A stretch of 64,000 bases of DNA from Candidatus Aminicenantes bacterium UBA1061 (GCA_002316315.1 DCDG01000047.1:381-64380); one strand, 5' to 3'. Positions 8,838 through 19,685 are shown, numbered from the stretch's first letter. The notes: a model not told the origin generated them from the sequence alone. Made by a program: numbers and translations.

Positions 8838-9107
8838 ATGGCTCACAAGAGATCAGGTGTTAATGGCAGAGATTCCAATCCGAAACATCTCGGAGTTAAG
8901 ACTTTTGGTGGAGAAATGGTAAGGGCTGGTTCGATTCTGGTCAGACAAAGAGGAACTAGGCTGAAACCAGGCCAGAATGTCGGGCGTGGCGGCGATGATA
9001 CTCTTTATGCCATGATAGAAGGCCAGGTCAAATTTGAAGATAAAGGAAGGATGGGGAAATTCGTTTCGGTTTTGCCCTTGGAGGAAAAGACCGAAAACGC
9101 TTCGTAA
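8838..9107 (+). CDS. rpmA: 50S ribosomal protein L27
   Basis: This 89-residue protein begins [20 protein letters not shown] and carries the typical [16 protein letters not shown] core. L27 sits near the peptidyl-transferase centre of the large subunit. It begins MAHK directly, with no Firmicutes-style N-terminal cleavage extension. The ribosome-binding site (aaggag) lies at the end of rplU, so the two are co-translated. Confidence 0.97.
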   Translation: MAHKRSGVNGRDSNPKHLGVKTFGGEMVRAGSILVRQRGTRLKPGQNVGRGGDDTLYAMIEGQVKFEDKGRMGKFVSVLPLEEKTENAS

Positions 9108-9209
9108 ACATGGGACAAGCTCCCTGGATTCTTAATTTCATTAAGGTTAGAGACAGCGAACCGTGGGCTATCTCTGTCAGATTCAAGCTCTCCCTCAACG
9201 GATATTAAA

Positions 9210-10238
9210 TTGTTTATTGATCGGGTAAAAGTTCAGCTGATTGCCGGCAAAGGTGGTGATGGATGTGTCAGCTTCCGGCGGGAATACCGCGTCCCCAAGG
9301 GTGGGCCTGATGGTGGACGTGGTGGTGACGGCGGCAACATCTACCTGGTAAGTGATCAAAACCTTAATACTCTGGCTTTCTTCCGATTTCACCCGATTAA
9401 TAAAGCAAAAAAGGGAGCCCATGGACAGGGCTCGAACCGGCAGGGGAAAAAGGGCCAGGATCTCTATCTTAGAGTCCCTGTTGGGACCATGGTAAAAGTG
9501 GCGACTACCGGGCGGATTCTCCATGATTTTCTAAAGCCAGGGGAAATTTATCTGGCAGCCAGGGGAGGCCGGGGGGGACGTGGAAATGCCAGCTTCGCTA
9601 CACCTACGCACCAGGTTCCCAGAGAGTTTGAAAAAGGAAAACCGGGTGAAGAAATAGAAGTTATTCTTGAATTGAAACTGATTGCTGATGTTGGCCTGGT
9701 TGGCTTCCCCAATGCCGGGAAATCCACTCTGATTTCCAAAATATCGGCGGCTCGGCCACTGATTGCCGATTACCCTTTTACCACTCTTGTTCCCAATCTG
9801 GGAGTGGTTGATCTGGGGGAAAATGAGAGCCTGGTAGTGGCGGACATTCCTGGTTTAATCGAAGGTGCCCATCAGGGACATGGACTCGGAATACAATTTC
9901 TCAGGCACATAGAACGCACCAAAATACTGGTTCATTTAATCGACATCTCTCCCTTGACTCAAAGAGACCCGGTCAGGGATTATGAGGTAATCCAGAATGA
10001 GCTAAAGGCTTTTAATCCTGACCTGCTGGCCAGGAAGCAGATTATTGCTGCTAACAAAATAGATCTTCTAAGTGAAAATCAGCAGGAGCGGTTGACAGCC
10101 GTTAAAAAACTGGCCAGGCGGGAAAGGAAGCCGTTTGTGGCTATCTCGGCTGCCACCGGTGAAGGTTTAGCCAGTTTGGTCAGTTCGATAGCCAGAATGT
10201 TAAAAGACGAAAAGAAAGAAAAATTGGATGAAGATTAA
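9210..10238 (+). CDS. obgE: Obg-family GTPase (ribosome assembly, CgtA)
   Basis: The 342 residues comprise the glycine-rich Obg fold (1-158, with repeated GGRGG-type turns) and a G domain with GFPNAGKST near 165, DIPGLIEGAH (switch II/G3) and NKID (G4). The C-terminal OCT domain of longer Obg proteins is absent. The protein acts in 50S maturation. I chose the TTG at 9210 because it gives the family start MFIDRVKV; no ATG is available at this point, and the ribosome-binding site is weak. It lies about 100 bases after rpmA and may have its own promoter. Confidence 0.95.
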   Translation: MFIDRVKVQLIAGKGGDGCVSFRREYRVPKGGPDGGRGGDGGNIYLVSDQNLNTLAFFRFHPINKAKKGAHGQGSNRQGKKGQDLYLRVPVGTMVKVATTGRILHDFLKPGEIYLAARGGRGGRGNASFATPTHQVPREFEKGKPGEEIEVILELKLIADVGLVGFPNAGKSTLISKISAARPLIADYPFTTLVPNLGVVDLGENESLVVADIPGLIEGAHQGHGLGIQFLRHIERTKILVHLIDISPLTQRDPVRDYEVIQNELKAFNPDLLARKQIIAANKIDLLSENQQERLTAVKKLARRERKPFVAISAATGEGLASLVSSIARMLKDEKKEKLDED

Positions 10239-10268
10239 AAAAGAATGATAAAATGAGTTAAAAAGAAA

Positions 10269-10919
10269 ATGGCTTTAACCGGTCTTTTTGGAGGAACTTT
10301 TAATCCGATACACAATGGCCATTTATGGGCTGCTGAAGAAGTCAGGAAATATTTGCCCATGCAGAGAATTTTATTTATCCCTTCCTATATACCCCCTCAC
10401 AAGGATCAAAAAGAAGTGGTGCCTGCCTGGCACCGCCTGCGCATGGTAGAAATTGCCTGCCAGGCACATCCTGGATTTATTGCTTCCGACCTGGAGGTTA
10501 AAAATCCCGGTCCTTCATATTCGATTATCACATTAAAAAAACTCAAAGAACTTTTTCCACAGGATACTTTCTGGTTTATTCTTGGCTCTGATGCCTTCCT
10601 CGAGATAGATACCTGGAAAGATTATACCCGGCTTCTCCAGGAGTGTTCTTTTGTTATTGTCAGGCGCCCAGGCTACGAGCTTGAAAAATTAAATAAGGTC
10701 ATCGATAAAATAAGACCTGAACTGGTGGTAGAAATAGACAAGCAGGAAAAGGCAGAAGTCAAAGACTGCGGGCGGCCCGGGCTTTATCTCATTGATATTG
10801 ATGCTCTTGATATTTCTTCTTCTAAAATAAGGCAAAGGCTGCGGGCCGGGCTGCCGGTGACAGGGCTGGTTCCGCCCGGGGTCGAAGATTATATTTTAAA
10901 AAATCATTTATATCGTTGA
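10269..10919 (+). CDS. nadD: Nicotinate-nucleotide adenylyltransferase
   Basis: This 216-residue protein transfers AMP from ATP to nicotinate mononucleotide in NAD synthesis. The nucleotidyltransferase signature GGTFNPIHNGHLW stands at residues 8-20, SDAFLEIDTWKDY near 112, and the ISSSKIRQRL motif near 185. It lies 30 bases after obgE and 24 bases before rsfS, the usual obg-nadD-rsfS grouping. The split NAD synthetase at 14291-15956 supplies the last step of the same pathway. Confidence 0.95.
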   Translation: MALTGLFGGTFNPIHNGHLWAAEEVRKYLPMQRILFIPSYIPPHKDQKEVVPAWHRLRMVEIACQAHPGFIASDLEVKNPGPSYSIITLKKLKELFPQDTFWFILGSDAFLEIDTWKDYTRLLQECSFVIVRRPGYELEKLNKVIDKIRPELVVEIDKQEKAEVKDCGRPGLYLIDIDALDISSSKIRQRLRAGLPVTGLVPPGVEDYILKNHLYR

Positions 10920-10943
10920 TGGGAAAGGAGATAAAAAGAACAA

Positions 10944-11312
10944 TTGAAAGACGGAGAAAAAAAATTCACCAAACGCAGTTTACCAAAAGAAGTTAAGCTA
11001 ACAATTAAGGCCAGTCAGGCCAAGAAAGCAGAAGGGTTATGCGTGCTTGATCTGAGGGATCTGACCAGCTTTACTGATTTTTTCATCATTATGAATGGAA
11101 ATTCCTCCAGGCAAAACATAGCTATCTATCAAAATATTGAAGAAGAGCTAAAGAAGGAAAAAATACGTCCATTTGGAGTGGAGGGACTGGAAAGAGCTGA
11201 GTGGATTCTTATTGACTATGGCTCTTTAGTTATTCATATATTTTCCAAATCGATAAGGGAGCATTACGCTCTGGAGAAACTCTGGGCCGATGCCCCCCGG
11301 CTTGATTATTGA
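10944..11312 (+). CDS. rsfS: Ribosome silencing factor RsfS
   Basis: This 122-residue Iojap/RsfS protein binds L14 and blocks subunit joining. It shows the core LDLRDLTSFTDFFIIM, GNSSRQ and RPFGVEGLERAEWILIDYG. The start used is TTG at 10944, with a purine-rich ribosome-binding site (aaaggag) about 13 bases upstream. The next gene in many genomes is rlmH, as here. Confidence 0.93.
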   Translation: MKDGEKKFTKRSLPKEVKLTIKASQAKKAEGLCVLDLRDLTSFTDFFIIMNGNSSRQNIAIYQNIEEELKKEKIRPFGVEGLERAEWILIDYGSLVIHIFSKSIREHYALEKLWADAPRLDY

Positions 11313-11329
11313 CAGTATTTATTTTTTTC

Positions 11330-11358
11330 TTGACTTTTGACCGATAAATATTTATTTA
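11330..11358 (+). promoter_or_regulatory. Candidate promoter before rlmH
   Basis: TTGACT (11330-11335) and TATTTA (11353-11358) are separated by 17 bases, in the 62-base gap between rsfS and rlmH. It may give rlmH-dksA-comF expression independent of the upstream operon. Confidence 0.45.
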
Positions 11359-11374
11359 TTAGAAACCGATCAGG

Positions 11375-11842
11375 ATGAAAATTTTATTTGTCTGGCCAGG
11401 GAAAACCAGAAATGCCAGCCAACGGGCTTTACAGCATGAATATCTGCAGAAAATAAAGCCCCTGGCGCAGGCTAGCCTGATAGAAACACAGGAGGCCAGG
11501 GGGCTTGAAGAAAAATGGGCTGAAAAAATTCTGGAAAAAGAAGCCAGGGGGCTTGAAAAATATACAAAGGATGGATATATTATCTGCCTTTCAGACGAAG
11601 GAAAAGAATTAAACTCGAAGGGATTAGCTGATTTGATTGAGTCAAAAGGCTTGAATTCAGGTAAGCAGCTGGTTTTTTTAGTTGGAGGTTTTCTTGGCCT
11701 GGCGCCAAGGATAATGGAAAAAGCCGATCTAAAACTGTCACTATCTAAAATGACTTTTTCTCATGAGCTGGCCAGGACAGTTCTTCTTGAGCAGGTTTAC
11801 CGGGCTTTAAGCTTAATCAAAGGTTATGCTTATCCTAAATAA
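11375..11842 (+). CDS. rlmH: 23S rRNA pseudouridine-1915 N3-methyltransferase RlmH
   Basis: This 155-residue SPOUT-fold methyltransferase has the SAM-binding knot segment FLVGGFLGLAPRI (about 103-115) followed by LSLSKMTFSHELARTVLLEQ and YRAL, typical of RlmH. It methylates helix 69 of 23S rRNA. The N-terminus (MKILFVWPGKTRN) is slightly unusual but aligns with the family start. It precedes a DksA/TraR-type gene by 11 bases. Confidence 0.92.
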   Translation: MKILFVWPGKTRNASQRALQHEYLQKIKPLAQASLIETQEARGLEEKWAEKILEKEARGLEKYTKDGYIICLSDEGKELNSKGLADLIESKGLNSGKQLVFLVGGFLGLAPRIMEKADLKLSLSKMTFSHELARTVLLEQVYRALSLIKGYAYPK

Positions 11843-11853
11843 CAGGGGGTTAC

Positions 11854-12231
11854 ATGCCTGAAAAATTCAAGTTATCCAAAAAAGAAAAAGAGGAATTCAG
11901 AAAACTGCTGCTGGAAAGGAAAAGCAGCATAATCAGAAAATTGAGCCAGTTCTACCATGAAAGTAAAGAAATTGAAACTGGCACGGCCCTGGACGTTGTT
12001 GATAAGGCTGAAACTTCTTATACGAAAGAGTTTCTCCTGGGATTAACTGATAGTGAACGAGAGCAGCTGCAATTAATCGACCAGGCTCTCGATAGATTGG
12101 AAAAAGGTGAATATGGCCTTTGTCAGGTCTGTCATAAAGAGATTGGGAAAAAGCGCCTGCAAATTATTCCCTGGGCGCCATATTGCATAGGCTGTCAGGA
12201 GAAGATAGAAGGCGGAACTTCAGGAAAGTGA
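11854..12231 (+). CDS. DksA/TraR-family zinc-finger protein
   Basis: This 125-residue protein has an N-terminal coiled-coil (about 5-45), a middle helix ending LDRLEKGEYGLCQ, and a four-cysteine zinc finger CQVC...CIGC (about 88-112). DksA relatives insert their coiled-coil in the RNA polymerase secondary channel. Whether this one responds to ppGpp cannot be told. The DxxDxA coiled-coil tip of E. coli DksA is represented only loosely (ALDVVDKAE). Its stop overlaps the GTG of comF by 4 bases. Confidence 0.85.
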   Translation: MPEKFKLSKKEKEEFRKLLLERKSSIIRKLSQFYHESKEIETGTALDVVDKAETSYTKEFLLGLTDSEREQLQLIDQALDRLEKGEYGLCQVCHKEIGKKRLQIIPWAPYCIGCQEKIEGGTSGK

Positions 12232-12965
12232 CCATTTTAAAATTGGTTAACCGGCTTACCCAGCCGGTTAAGCTGGCCGTTTTCCCTTCCTTTTGCCAGC
12301 TTTGTGGCCAGCTCCTTCTTGAACCTGAGGAAAAAGTGGTCTGCCGCCAGTGCCTGCAGAAAATTGATATCCATCGAGGCCCGGTCTGCCTGGTTTGCGG
12401 CCAGTTTCTTTATCACCAAAATAAAATAGATTCAATTTGCCTCGAGTGCCAGAACAGCTTGCCTCCTTATGGACTTCATCGTTCCCTTGGACCATACTCA
12501 GGGCGTTTGAAGGAAATAATTATTCTTCTTAAATATAAGGGCAATGAACCTTTGGCTTCTTCTCTGGCTGAACATCTTTACCAGCATTTTGGACCACAGG
12601 GAGTACTGGCGGGAATAGATTTAATTGTGCCTGTCCCGCTGCATCGGCAAAAAAAAAGGCAAAGAGGATTCAATCAAGCGGAGCTATTAGCCCGATGGAT
12701 AGCCAGACTGGCCTGTTGTTCATCTAGCCGCGGGGTGTTGATTAAAACCAGAAATACCCCTACCCAGGTTTCGCTTGAAGCCGGAAAGAGAGAATTGAAC
12801 TTAAAAGGGGCTTTTGCTGTCAGAAAGAGAGAACTTGTTATGCAGAGGGTTATAATGCTGGTAGATGATGTTTACACCACCGGCTCGACCATCAAGGAAT
12901 GTACTTTAGCCCTTAAGAAGGCAGGGGCCAGAGAAGTTAGGGCCCTAACTCTGGCCAGAGCCTGA
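12228..12965 (+). CDS. comF: ComF-family phosphoribosyltransferase-like protein
   Basis: Starting at the GTG at 12228 (GTGA overlap with the stop of the previous gene) the protein is 245 residues. An ATG 45 bases further upstream would begin inside the zinc finger of the previous gene and is less likely. It has N-terminal cysteine pairs (CQLCGQ, CRQC, CLVCGQ, CLEC), the segment VPVPLHRQKKRQRGFNQAE and a PRPP-binding loop LVDDVYTTGSTIKE. ComF proteins take part in DNA uptake and single-strand DNA transfer in competent bacteria. No other competence gene is in this window. Confidence 0.9.
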   Translation: MTILKLVNRLTQPVKLAVFPSFCQLCGQLLLEPEEKVVCRQCLQKIDIHRGPVCLVCGQFLYHQNKIDSICLECQNSLPPYGLHRSLGPYSGRLKEIIILLKYKGNEPLASSLAEHLYQHFGPQGVLAGIDLIVPVPLHRQKKRQRGFNQAELLARWIARLACCSSSRGVLIKTRNTPTQVSLEAGKRELNLKGAFAVRKRELVMQRVIMLVDDVYTTGSTIKECTLALKKAGAREVRALTLARA

Positions 12966-12997
12966 AAAAAAGCCCCTGCCTGAAAAAGGCAGGGGCT
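12966..12997 (-). terminator. Rho-independent terminator of hsp20 (minus strand)
   Basis: An 11-bp perfect stem (12971-12981 with 12987-12997, agcccctgcct) has a 5-base loop. On the minus strand it is followed by six T residues. It lies just after the hsp20 stop codon and against the end of comF. The plus-strand side lacks a T tract, so it mainly serves hsp20. Confidence 0.85.
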
Positions 12998-13024
12998 CTG
13001 GACAATCAAAACTGCTGCCAGTCT

Positions 13025-13510
13025 TTACTTTGAGGATTTTTCTTCTTCTTTCCCTGCGCTACCTGGCTTGAGGATTTTAACCTTTTTTGGTTTAACTTCC
13101 GGTTTCTTAGGCATATGGACTTTCAACAGGCCATTTGCAAACTCAGCATGGATATTCTCATAATCTATATAATTGGGTAGGGTGAATAACCTGAAGAAGG
13201 AGCCATAAGCCCGTTCAATTCGATGGTAATTTTCTTCCTTGGTCTCCTTTTCCAGCTTTCTTTCGCCTTTAATGGAAAGAGTATTGTCCTCAACCTTGAT
13301 TTCAACATCCTTCTCATTAACTCCAGGGAGTTCAGCTGTCAGAACAAGCTCACTCTCTGTTTCATAAATATCAACGGCTGGAGACCAAGTGGCTTGCATC
13401 AGTTCAGAATCCTCAAATCGGAGCGTAGGAAAAGCATCCTCAAACAATCTGTTCATCCTGTCACGGAGAACCGTTAAGTCCCGAAATGGATCCCATTTAG
13501 TGATGGCCAT
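13025..13510 (-). CDS. Hsp20/alpha-crystallin small heat-shock protein
   Basis: This 161-residue ATP-independent holdase chaperone has the alpha-crystallin domain at about 45-140 (WSPAVDIYETESELVLTAEL, ELPGVNEKDVEIKVEDNTL, then YGSFFRLFTLPNYID and AEFANGLLKVHMPK). The N-terminal MAITKWDPFRDL is typical, and the tail is Lys/Glu-rich. It is monocistronic with its own good promoter and terminator. A well-placed ribosome-binding site (aaaggaggt) precedes the ATG. No CIRCE element was seen upstream. Confidence 0.95.
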   Translation of the reverse strand: MAITKWDPFRDLTVLRDRMNRLFEDAFPTLRFEDSELMQATWSPAVDIYETESELVLTAELPGVNEKDVEIKVEDNTLSIKGERKLEKETKEENYHRIERAYGSFFRLFTLPNYIDYENIHAEFANGLLKVHMPKKPEVKPKKVKILKPGSAGKEEEKSSK

Positions 13511-13548
13511 AGCTTAACCTCCTTTCATAAATTCTTTAGTCATTCATT

Positions 13549-13577
13549 AATATAATATCGTAGTATCCATTTGTCAA
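13549..13577 (-). promoter_or_regulatory. Sigma-70-type promoter of hsp20
   Basis: On the minus strand TTGACA (13572-13577) and TATATT (13549-13554) are separated by 17 bases, about 40 bases before the hsp20 start. No inverted repeat of HrcA/CIRCE type overlaps it. Confidence 0.7.
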
Positions 13578-13595
13578 GTATTTTTTAAAAAAAAT

Positions 13596-14273
13596 TTATC
13601 TACCCTTTACAATAAGGGTAGCTTCCCCCCTCAATCTGTCTTCAGTAACCTTTAGTGTTAGATTATCAAGATTTCCCCTGATAAATTCCTCATGAACTTT
13701 GGTTATTTCCCGGGCAAGAACCACTTCTCTCGGACCAAATATCTCTCTGGCCACTTCCACAAACCGTATGAATTTTCTCATGGGGAGGAAAAAAACCAGA
13801 GTAGCTTCTTCTTCTGCCACTTCCTGCAGGAAATTCTTCAATCCGGACCTTTTAGCTGGTGGGAAACCCAGGAAGAGCACTCTATGAGTTGGCAGACCGG
13901 AGGCTGACAGGGCAGCCGTTAGGGCACTCGGGCCAGGGATGGGTACAACCTGAATCCTCCGCTCAATTGCTGCTCTGATCAGAGGGAAACCCGGATCTGA
14001 TATGCCTGGCGTGCCAGCATCTGAAACAAGAGCTATGTCTTTGCCCTGCTCGAGAATTGACATAATAAGTGGAATCTTCTGACTTTCCCGGGGTTGAAAG
14101 TACGAAATAAGTCGTTTTTTCAGGCCAAAGGCATTGAGCAGCTTGACTGTCTGGCGGGTATCCTCGCAGGCAATAGCTTCGACTTCGCTCAGGACTCGAA
14201 GTGCCCGTTGGGTAATATCCTGGAGATTGCCAATGGGTGTGCTGACTATAAATAAGCGCCCTTTCTGGTCCAT
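13596..14273 (-). CDS. rsmI: 16S rRNA (cytidine-1402-2'-O)-methyltransferase RsmI
   Basis: This 225-residue tetrapyrrole-methylase-fold enzyme carries STPIGNLQDITQRAL near the N-terminus, then CEDTRQT, SDAGTPGISDPG and PGPSALTAALSASG, all RsmI hallmarks. It 2'-O-methylates C1402 in the 16S decoding centre. It is shorter than E. coli RsmI (about 286) and lacks the small C-terminal extension. It lies 17 bases after nadE in a minus-strand operon. Confidence 0.95.
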   Translation of the reverse strand: MDQKGRLFIVSTPIGNLQDITQRALRVLSEVEAIACEDTRQTVKLLNAFGLKKRLISYFQPRESQKIPLIMSILEQGKDIALVSDAGTPGISDPGFPLIRAAIERRIQVVPIPGPSALTAALSASGLPTHRVLFLGFPPAKRSGLKNFLQEVAEEEATLVFFLPMRKFIRFVEVAREIFGPREVVLAREITKVHEEFIRGNLDNLTLKVTEDRLRGEATLIVKGR

Positions 14274-14290
14274 TTTATTGCCGGCAGAGG

Positions 14291-15103
14291 TTATTTTCCC
14301 CAGTCATAAGGGTAAAGGAAATCATGGCCGACAGTCCGTTCCGACAGTTTGGCTACGGGGGGCATTTTCCTTTTATATTCAGATTTTCTAATTAATTCAG
14401 CCACCTGGCGCACTTTTTTCTCTTCGAGGTCAGTCTTAATAGCCTCTTCTAATGTCATCCGTTCGTCTACCAGTCTGAAAAGGATTTTATCAAGTTCTTC
14501 ATAACTCAGGCCGATTTCATCTTCATCAGTCTGACCAGGCCAAAGGCCAGCGGTCGGTTTTCGCTTGAGAATTTTCTCGGGTACACCAAGATACCGGGCA
14601 AGTTGGCCAACCTGAGTCTTATATAGATCTCCCATAGGATTTATCCCGCAGGCCAGATCGCCATGAATTGTCCCATAGCCTATCAGTAATTCAGTCTTAT
14701 TGCTCGTCCCGAGAATCATGGCTTTCATCCGGGCTGAATAGTCATAAAGGATTGACATCCGCTCCCTGGCCATCTTGTTACCCCGGAGAACCGGGTTATC
14801 GGTCAGATGACTGGAAAAATAGGCTTCAATCTGGGGAGAAATGTCAATTTTTTCAAAGTTTATTCCCAGAATCTTGCATACTTCCTCTGCCAGGCGAACA
14901 CCTTCCTGATCATAATCTTTAAAGGGCATAATTAGCGCGAAAAGATTTTGTGGCCCGACGGCTTTAACTGCCAGGTAGCTGCAGACCGTAGAATCCAGGC
15001 CGCCTGATAGTCCAATGATATTCTGCTCGAAGCCTGCCTTGTGGCTTTCTTCCCTGATAAAATTGGTTAAAACTTTTGTGACGAGAAGGCAATTAATCTT
15101 CAT
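14291..15103 (-). CDS. nadE: NAD synthetase, ammonia-dependent domain
   Basis: This 270-residue N-type ATP pyrophosphatase has the P-loop GLSGGLDSTV near residue 31, with GTSNKTELLIGYGTIHGD and INPMGDLYKTQV further on. It amidates nicotinate adenine dinucleotide to NAD. No glutaminase domain is attached. That domain is encoded just upstream as a separate gene overlapping by 11 bases, so the two are probably subunits of one glutamine-dependent enzyme. The end of the protein (DFLYPYDWGK) is typical of NadE. Confidence 0.93.
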   Translation of the reverse strand: MKINCLLVTKVLTNFIREESHKAGFEQNIIGLSGGLDSTVCSYLAVKAVGPQNLFALIMPFKDYDQEGVRLAEEVCKILGINFEKIDISPQIEAYFSSHLTDNPVLRGNKMARERMSILYDYSARMKAMILGTSNKTELLIGYGTIHGDLACGINPMGDLYKTQVGQLARYLGVPEKILKRKPTAGLWPGQTDEDEIGLSYEELDKILFRLVDERMTLEEAIKTDLEEKKVRQVAELIRKSEYKRKMPPVAKLSERTVGHDFLYPYDWGK

Positions 15104-15956
15104 CTTGTACCCTGATCAGGCGCCCGAGGGAACGCCAGATAGCCTCAGGACGATCATCTCGCTTATATGGCCTATTTTTTCTGGCTATTCTTATCAGGTC
15201 AAGGTTGATTTCCTGAAGTGAAAAGTCCGGTTCAAGATATGGTAATTTAAGATTGAGCTGACCATCAGGTGTGTAAATAAATGACCCACCGGCAAAAGTT
15301 GCTCCATCTTCAATTCCCACCCGGTTGCAATAAATCACATAGGCGCTGGAAAAATAAGAAATGGCCTGACCCATCAATTCCCAATTCGGGCTGGATTGGA
15401 AGCACTGACTTCCCTCATCAGTTATCCCGCGCCCCGGGGCAGCAGAAACAGCAATAATCAGGCCTGCCCCGTCGGCCATCAAGCAATAGCTTGAGCTATA
15501 ATGCAGGAAATCACGGCAGATGAGCAACCCGGTCCTGTTTGATCCAATCGGAAAAGCCCTGAAATCATGTCCTCTGGCGAAAAAACGAGCCTCTTCAAAC
15601 ATGCCTGAAGTCGGCAGGAAAACCTTTCGATGAATATGAGCTATTTTCCCCAGAGACAAATAGGCAGCCGAGTTATAAAATATGCCTGGGTTTTCTCTTC
15701 TTTCTTCGACCAGGCCGATGACCAGATCGATGTCCTTTGAGGCGGCCAGTAGCCTGGCCATAACTTCTGAACTATCGGGTCTGATAGCAACTTCTGGCAC
15801 CAGATCTTTAAGAGAATAGCCGGTCAGGCTGAGTTCCGGAAAAATGATAAGCTCCGCTTTTTCCTTGACTGCTTTCTCGATAAGTTCGAGATGCCTTTCC
15901 AGATTCTTATCGACCCGGCCAAGGACCGAACTAATTTGAGCAATAGCCACTTTCAT
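15093..15956 (-). CDS. Nitrilase-superfamily glutaminase subunit for NAD synthetase
   Basis: Starting at the ATG at 15954-15956 (MKVAIAQISSVLGRVDKN) the protein is 287 residues. The frame runs 27 codons further upstream, but that extension does not look like protein of this family. The nitrilase triad can be read as Glu in FPELSLTGY, Lys in HRKVFLPT and Cys in LLICRDFLHYSS. Nitrilase domains normally release ammonia for the synthetase in fused NadE proteins. Here it is a separate gene overlapping nadE, so the same job is inferred. No good ribosome-binding site is visible. Confidence 0.85.
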   Translation of the reverse strand: MKVAIAQISSVLGRVDKNLERHLELIEKAVKEKAELIIFPELSLTGYSLKDLVPEVAIRPDSSEVMARLLAASKDIDLVIGLVEERRENPGIFYNSAAYLSLGKIAHIHRKVFLPTSGMFEEARFFARGHDFRAFPIGSNRTGLLICRDFLHYSSSYCLMADGAGLIIAVSAAPGRGITDEGSQCFQSSPNWELMGQAISYFSSAYVIYCNRVGIEDGATFAGGSFIYTPDGQLNLKLPYLEPDFSLQEINLDLIRIARKNRPYKRDDRPEAIWRSLGRLIRVQDED

Positions 15957-16086
15957 AAGAGAAAAATAACATAAAATAATGGCTTCTGTCCAATTCCTGC
16001 TATAATTAGCATATCTTTCATCTTTAAAAAGTTGCAAAAATGATAGTTATCTTATAAATTATAAGCAAGTCAACCAGGTATAATCA

Positions 16087-17535
16087 GTGCAGCATATCGC
16101 ATCTTTTTTAAAAGATATTTATTTTCAGGAGAAAAGCGGGCGTCTTGTTATAAAAAGAAAAGAGATTGAAAAATACATTTTTTTCATTAAAGGGAAGCCA
16201 TTTCAGGTCAAGACAAACGTTAAATCGGAAAGATTGGGCGAAATCCTTTTTAAACTTCAAAAAATTCAACAGGAAACCTTTGCCAAGATAGATGATTATA
16301 TTGAAGCTAACCAGCCTCTGGGTGAAAGCCTGAAAAAGAGTGGAGTAATAAAAGAAACTGACCTCAGAGAGGCCCTATCTTTTCAAATCAGAGAGGCTTT
16401 CTTAAATGTCTTCGATTATTTTGATGCTGATATTTCTTTTCAAGAACGATCAGACCTCAAGCTGCCAGCTGAGTTTCCGGATGTTGATATTCCATTTATA
16501 ATCGATTATGGCATTCGCCGGATGAAATATGAGGTCTCCCTGCAGAAATTTTTTACCGGGAAAAAAGTCGTCCTAAAGAACACTAAATATGCTTATCTTT
16601 TAACTGACGAAGAGAAGAGCTTGCTTCAGCATTTTTCTACCGCACAGGAAATAGAAAAAATGTCGCGGCCGGCGGGATTCTCTCCGGATAGTTTTTTCCG
16701 TAGTCTATACCTTTTTTATTGTCTGGATATGATTGAGGTCTTGGGATCCGATAAAACTTTTAGGAAGGATAACCGTGAGAAAGAAAAAAATAAAAATCAA
16801 GAGATGGGAGAAATCGAAGATCGTCTTGAGGAACTAAAAGAAATAAAGGCCAGCTTAAAGACAAAAAATTTTTATGAGCTGCTTGGTGCTAGTCGGACAG
16901 CAACTGACGAAGACATAAAAAGAGCCTATTTCAATCTTGCCCGTAAATATCATCCTGACCGCTTCAACCAGCAGGTCAAGGATACTTCACTGATTAATGA
17001 AATATTCAACAGTCTAACTAATGCTTACCGGATTTTGATCGATCCTCAGAAACGAAAACAGTATGATTCTCAGCTAAGCACTGCCGGCCCGGACTCGGCT
17101 GAAGATCAGACCAAAAAGGCGGACATCAAGTATCGCCAGGCCAGGACTTTATTTAACCAGGGTATGTATGAAGAAACCATTATTTTTCTGGAGGAGGCCA
17201 TTCGTCTCCGGCGGGGGAAAGCTGAATATTTCCTGCTGCTGGCCATGGCAGAATCAAGGCTGGATGCCTATAAAAAAAAGGCAGAGCAGGATTTTCTTCA
17301 GGCTATTGAATTACAGCCATGGAATGCCGACGCCTATCTGGGATTGGGCATACTCTATATGAATGAAGGGTTGAAAATAAAGGCCAGAAAGCAATTAGAA
17401 AAAGCGCTTGAAATAGATCCCGATCGGCCGCAGGTCAAAACTCTAATAGCTGAACTCGATAAGAAGGAAAAGAAAACAGGACTTAAGTCAATTTTAAATC
17501 TCGATTTTTCTGATCTCTTCAAAAAGAAAAAATAA
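16087..17535 (+). CDS. PATAN/DUF4388-like plus J-domain plus TPR protein
   Basis: This 482-residue protein uses a GTG start. The N-terminal ~130 residues resemble the PATAN/DUF4388 domain (SGRLVIKRKEIEKYIFFIKG, then LGEILFKL). A J domain follows at about 260-330 (NFYELLGASRTATDEDIKRA; the HPD triad near 289), then TPR repeats at about 350-460. J domains stimulate Hsp70 ATPase. PATAN domains occur in gliding, motility and gene-regulation proteins of deltaproteobacteria and cyanobacteria. The fusion suggests a scaffold recruiting DnaK to a specific target, which is unknown. It is monocistronic, converging on ligA with a 1-base gap. Confidence 0.8.
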   Translation: MQHIASFLKDIYFQEKSGRLVIKRKEIEKYIFFIKGKPFQVKTNVKSERLGEILFKLQKIQQETFAKIDDYIEANQPLGESLKKSGVIKETDLREALSFQIREAFLNVFDYFDADISFQERSDLKLPAEFPDVDIPFIIDYGIRRMKYEVSLQKFFTGKKVVLKNTKYAYLLTDEEKSLLQHFSTAQEIEKMSRPAGFSPDSFFRSLYLFYCLDMIEVLGSDKTFRKDNREKEKNKNQEMGEIEDRLEELKEIKASLKTKNFYELLGASRTATDEDIKRAYFNLARKYHPDRFNQQVKDTSLINEIFNSLTNAYRILIDPQKRKQYDSQLSTAGPDSAEDQTKKADIKYRQARTLFNQGMYEETIIFLEEAIRLRRGKAEYFLLLAMAESRLDAYKKKAEQDFLQAIELQPWNADAYLGLGILYMNEGLKIKARKQLEKALEIDPDRPQVKTLIAELDKKEKKTGLKSILNLDFSDLFKKKK

Positions 17536-17536
17536 C

Positions 17537-19579
<2,043 letters not shown>

Positions 19580-19685
19580 TTATAGAAAAAGGGGCAAAGA
19601 GTTAAGTTTAAATCTACTGGATTAGCTTTTCCTCCAGGAACAATTAAAAGCTAATAATGATCGTTATCTTTGTTATCTGATTATT

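Noticed and set aside
15957..16037. Twenty-seven-codon N-terminal extension of the nitrilase-type subunit
   Set aside because: The family begins at MKVAIAQIS; the upstream codons have no family resemblance.
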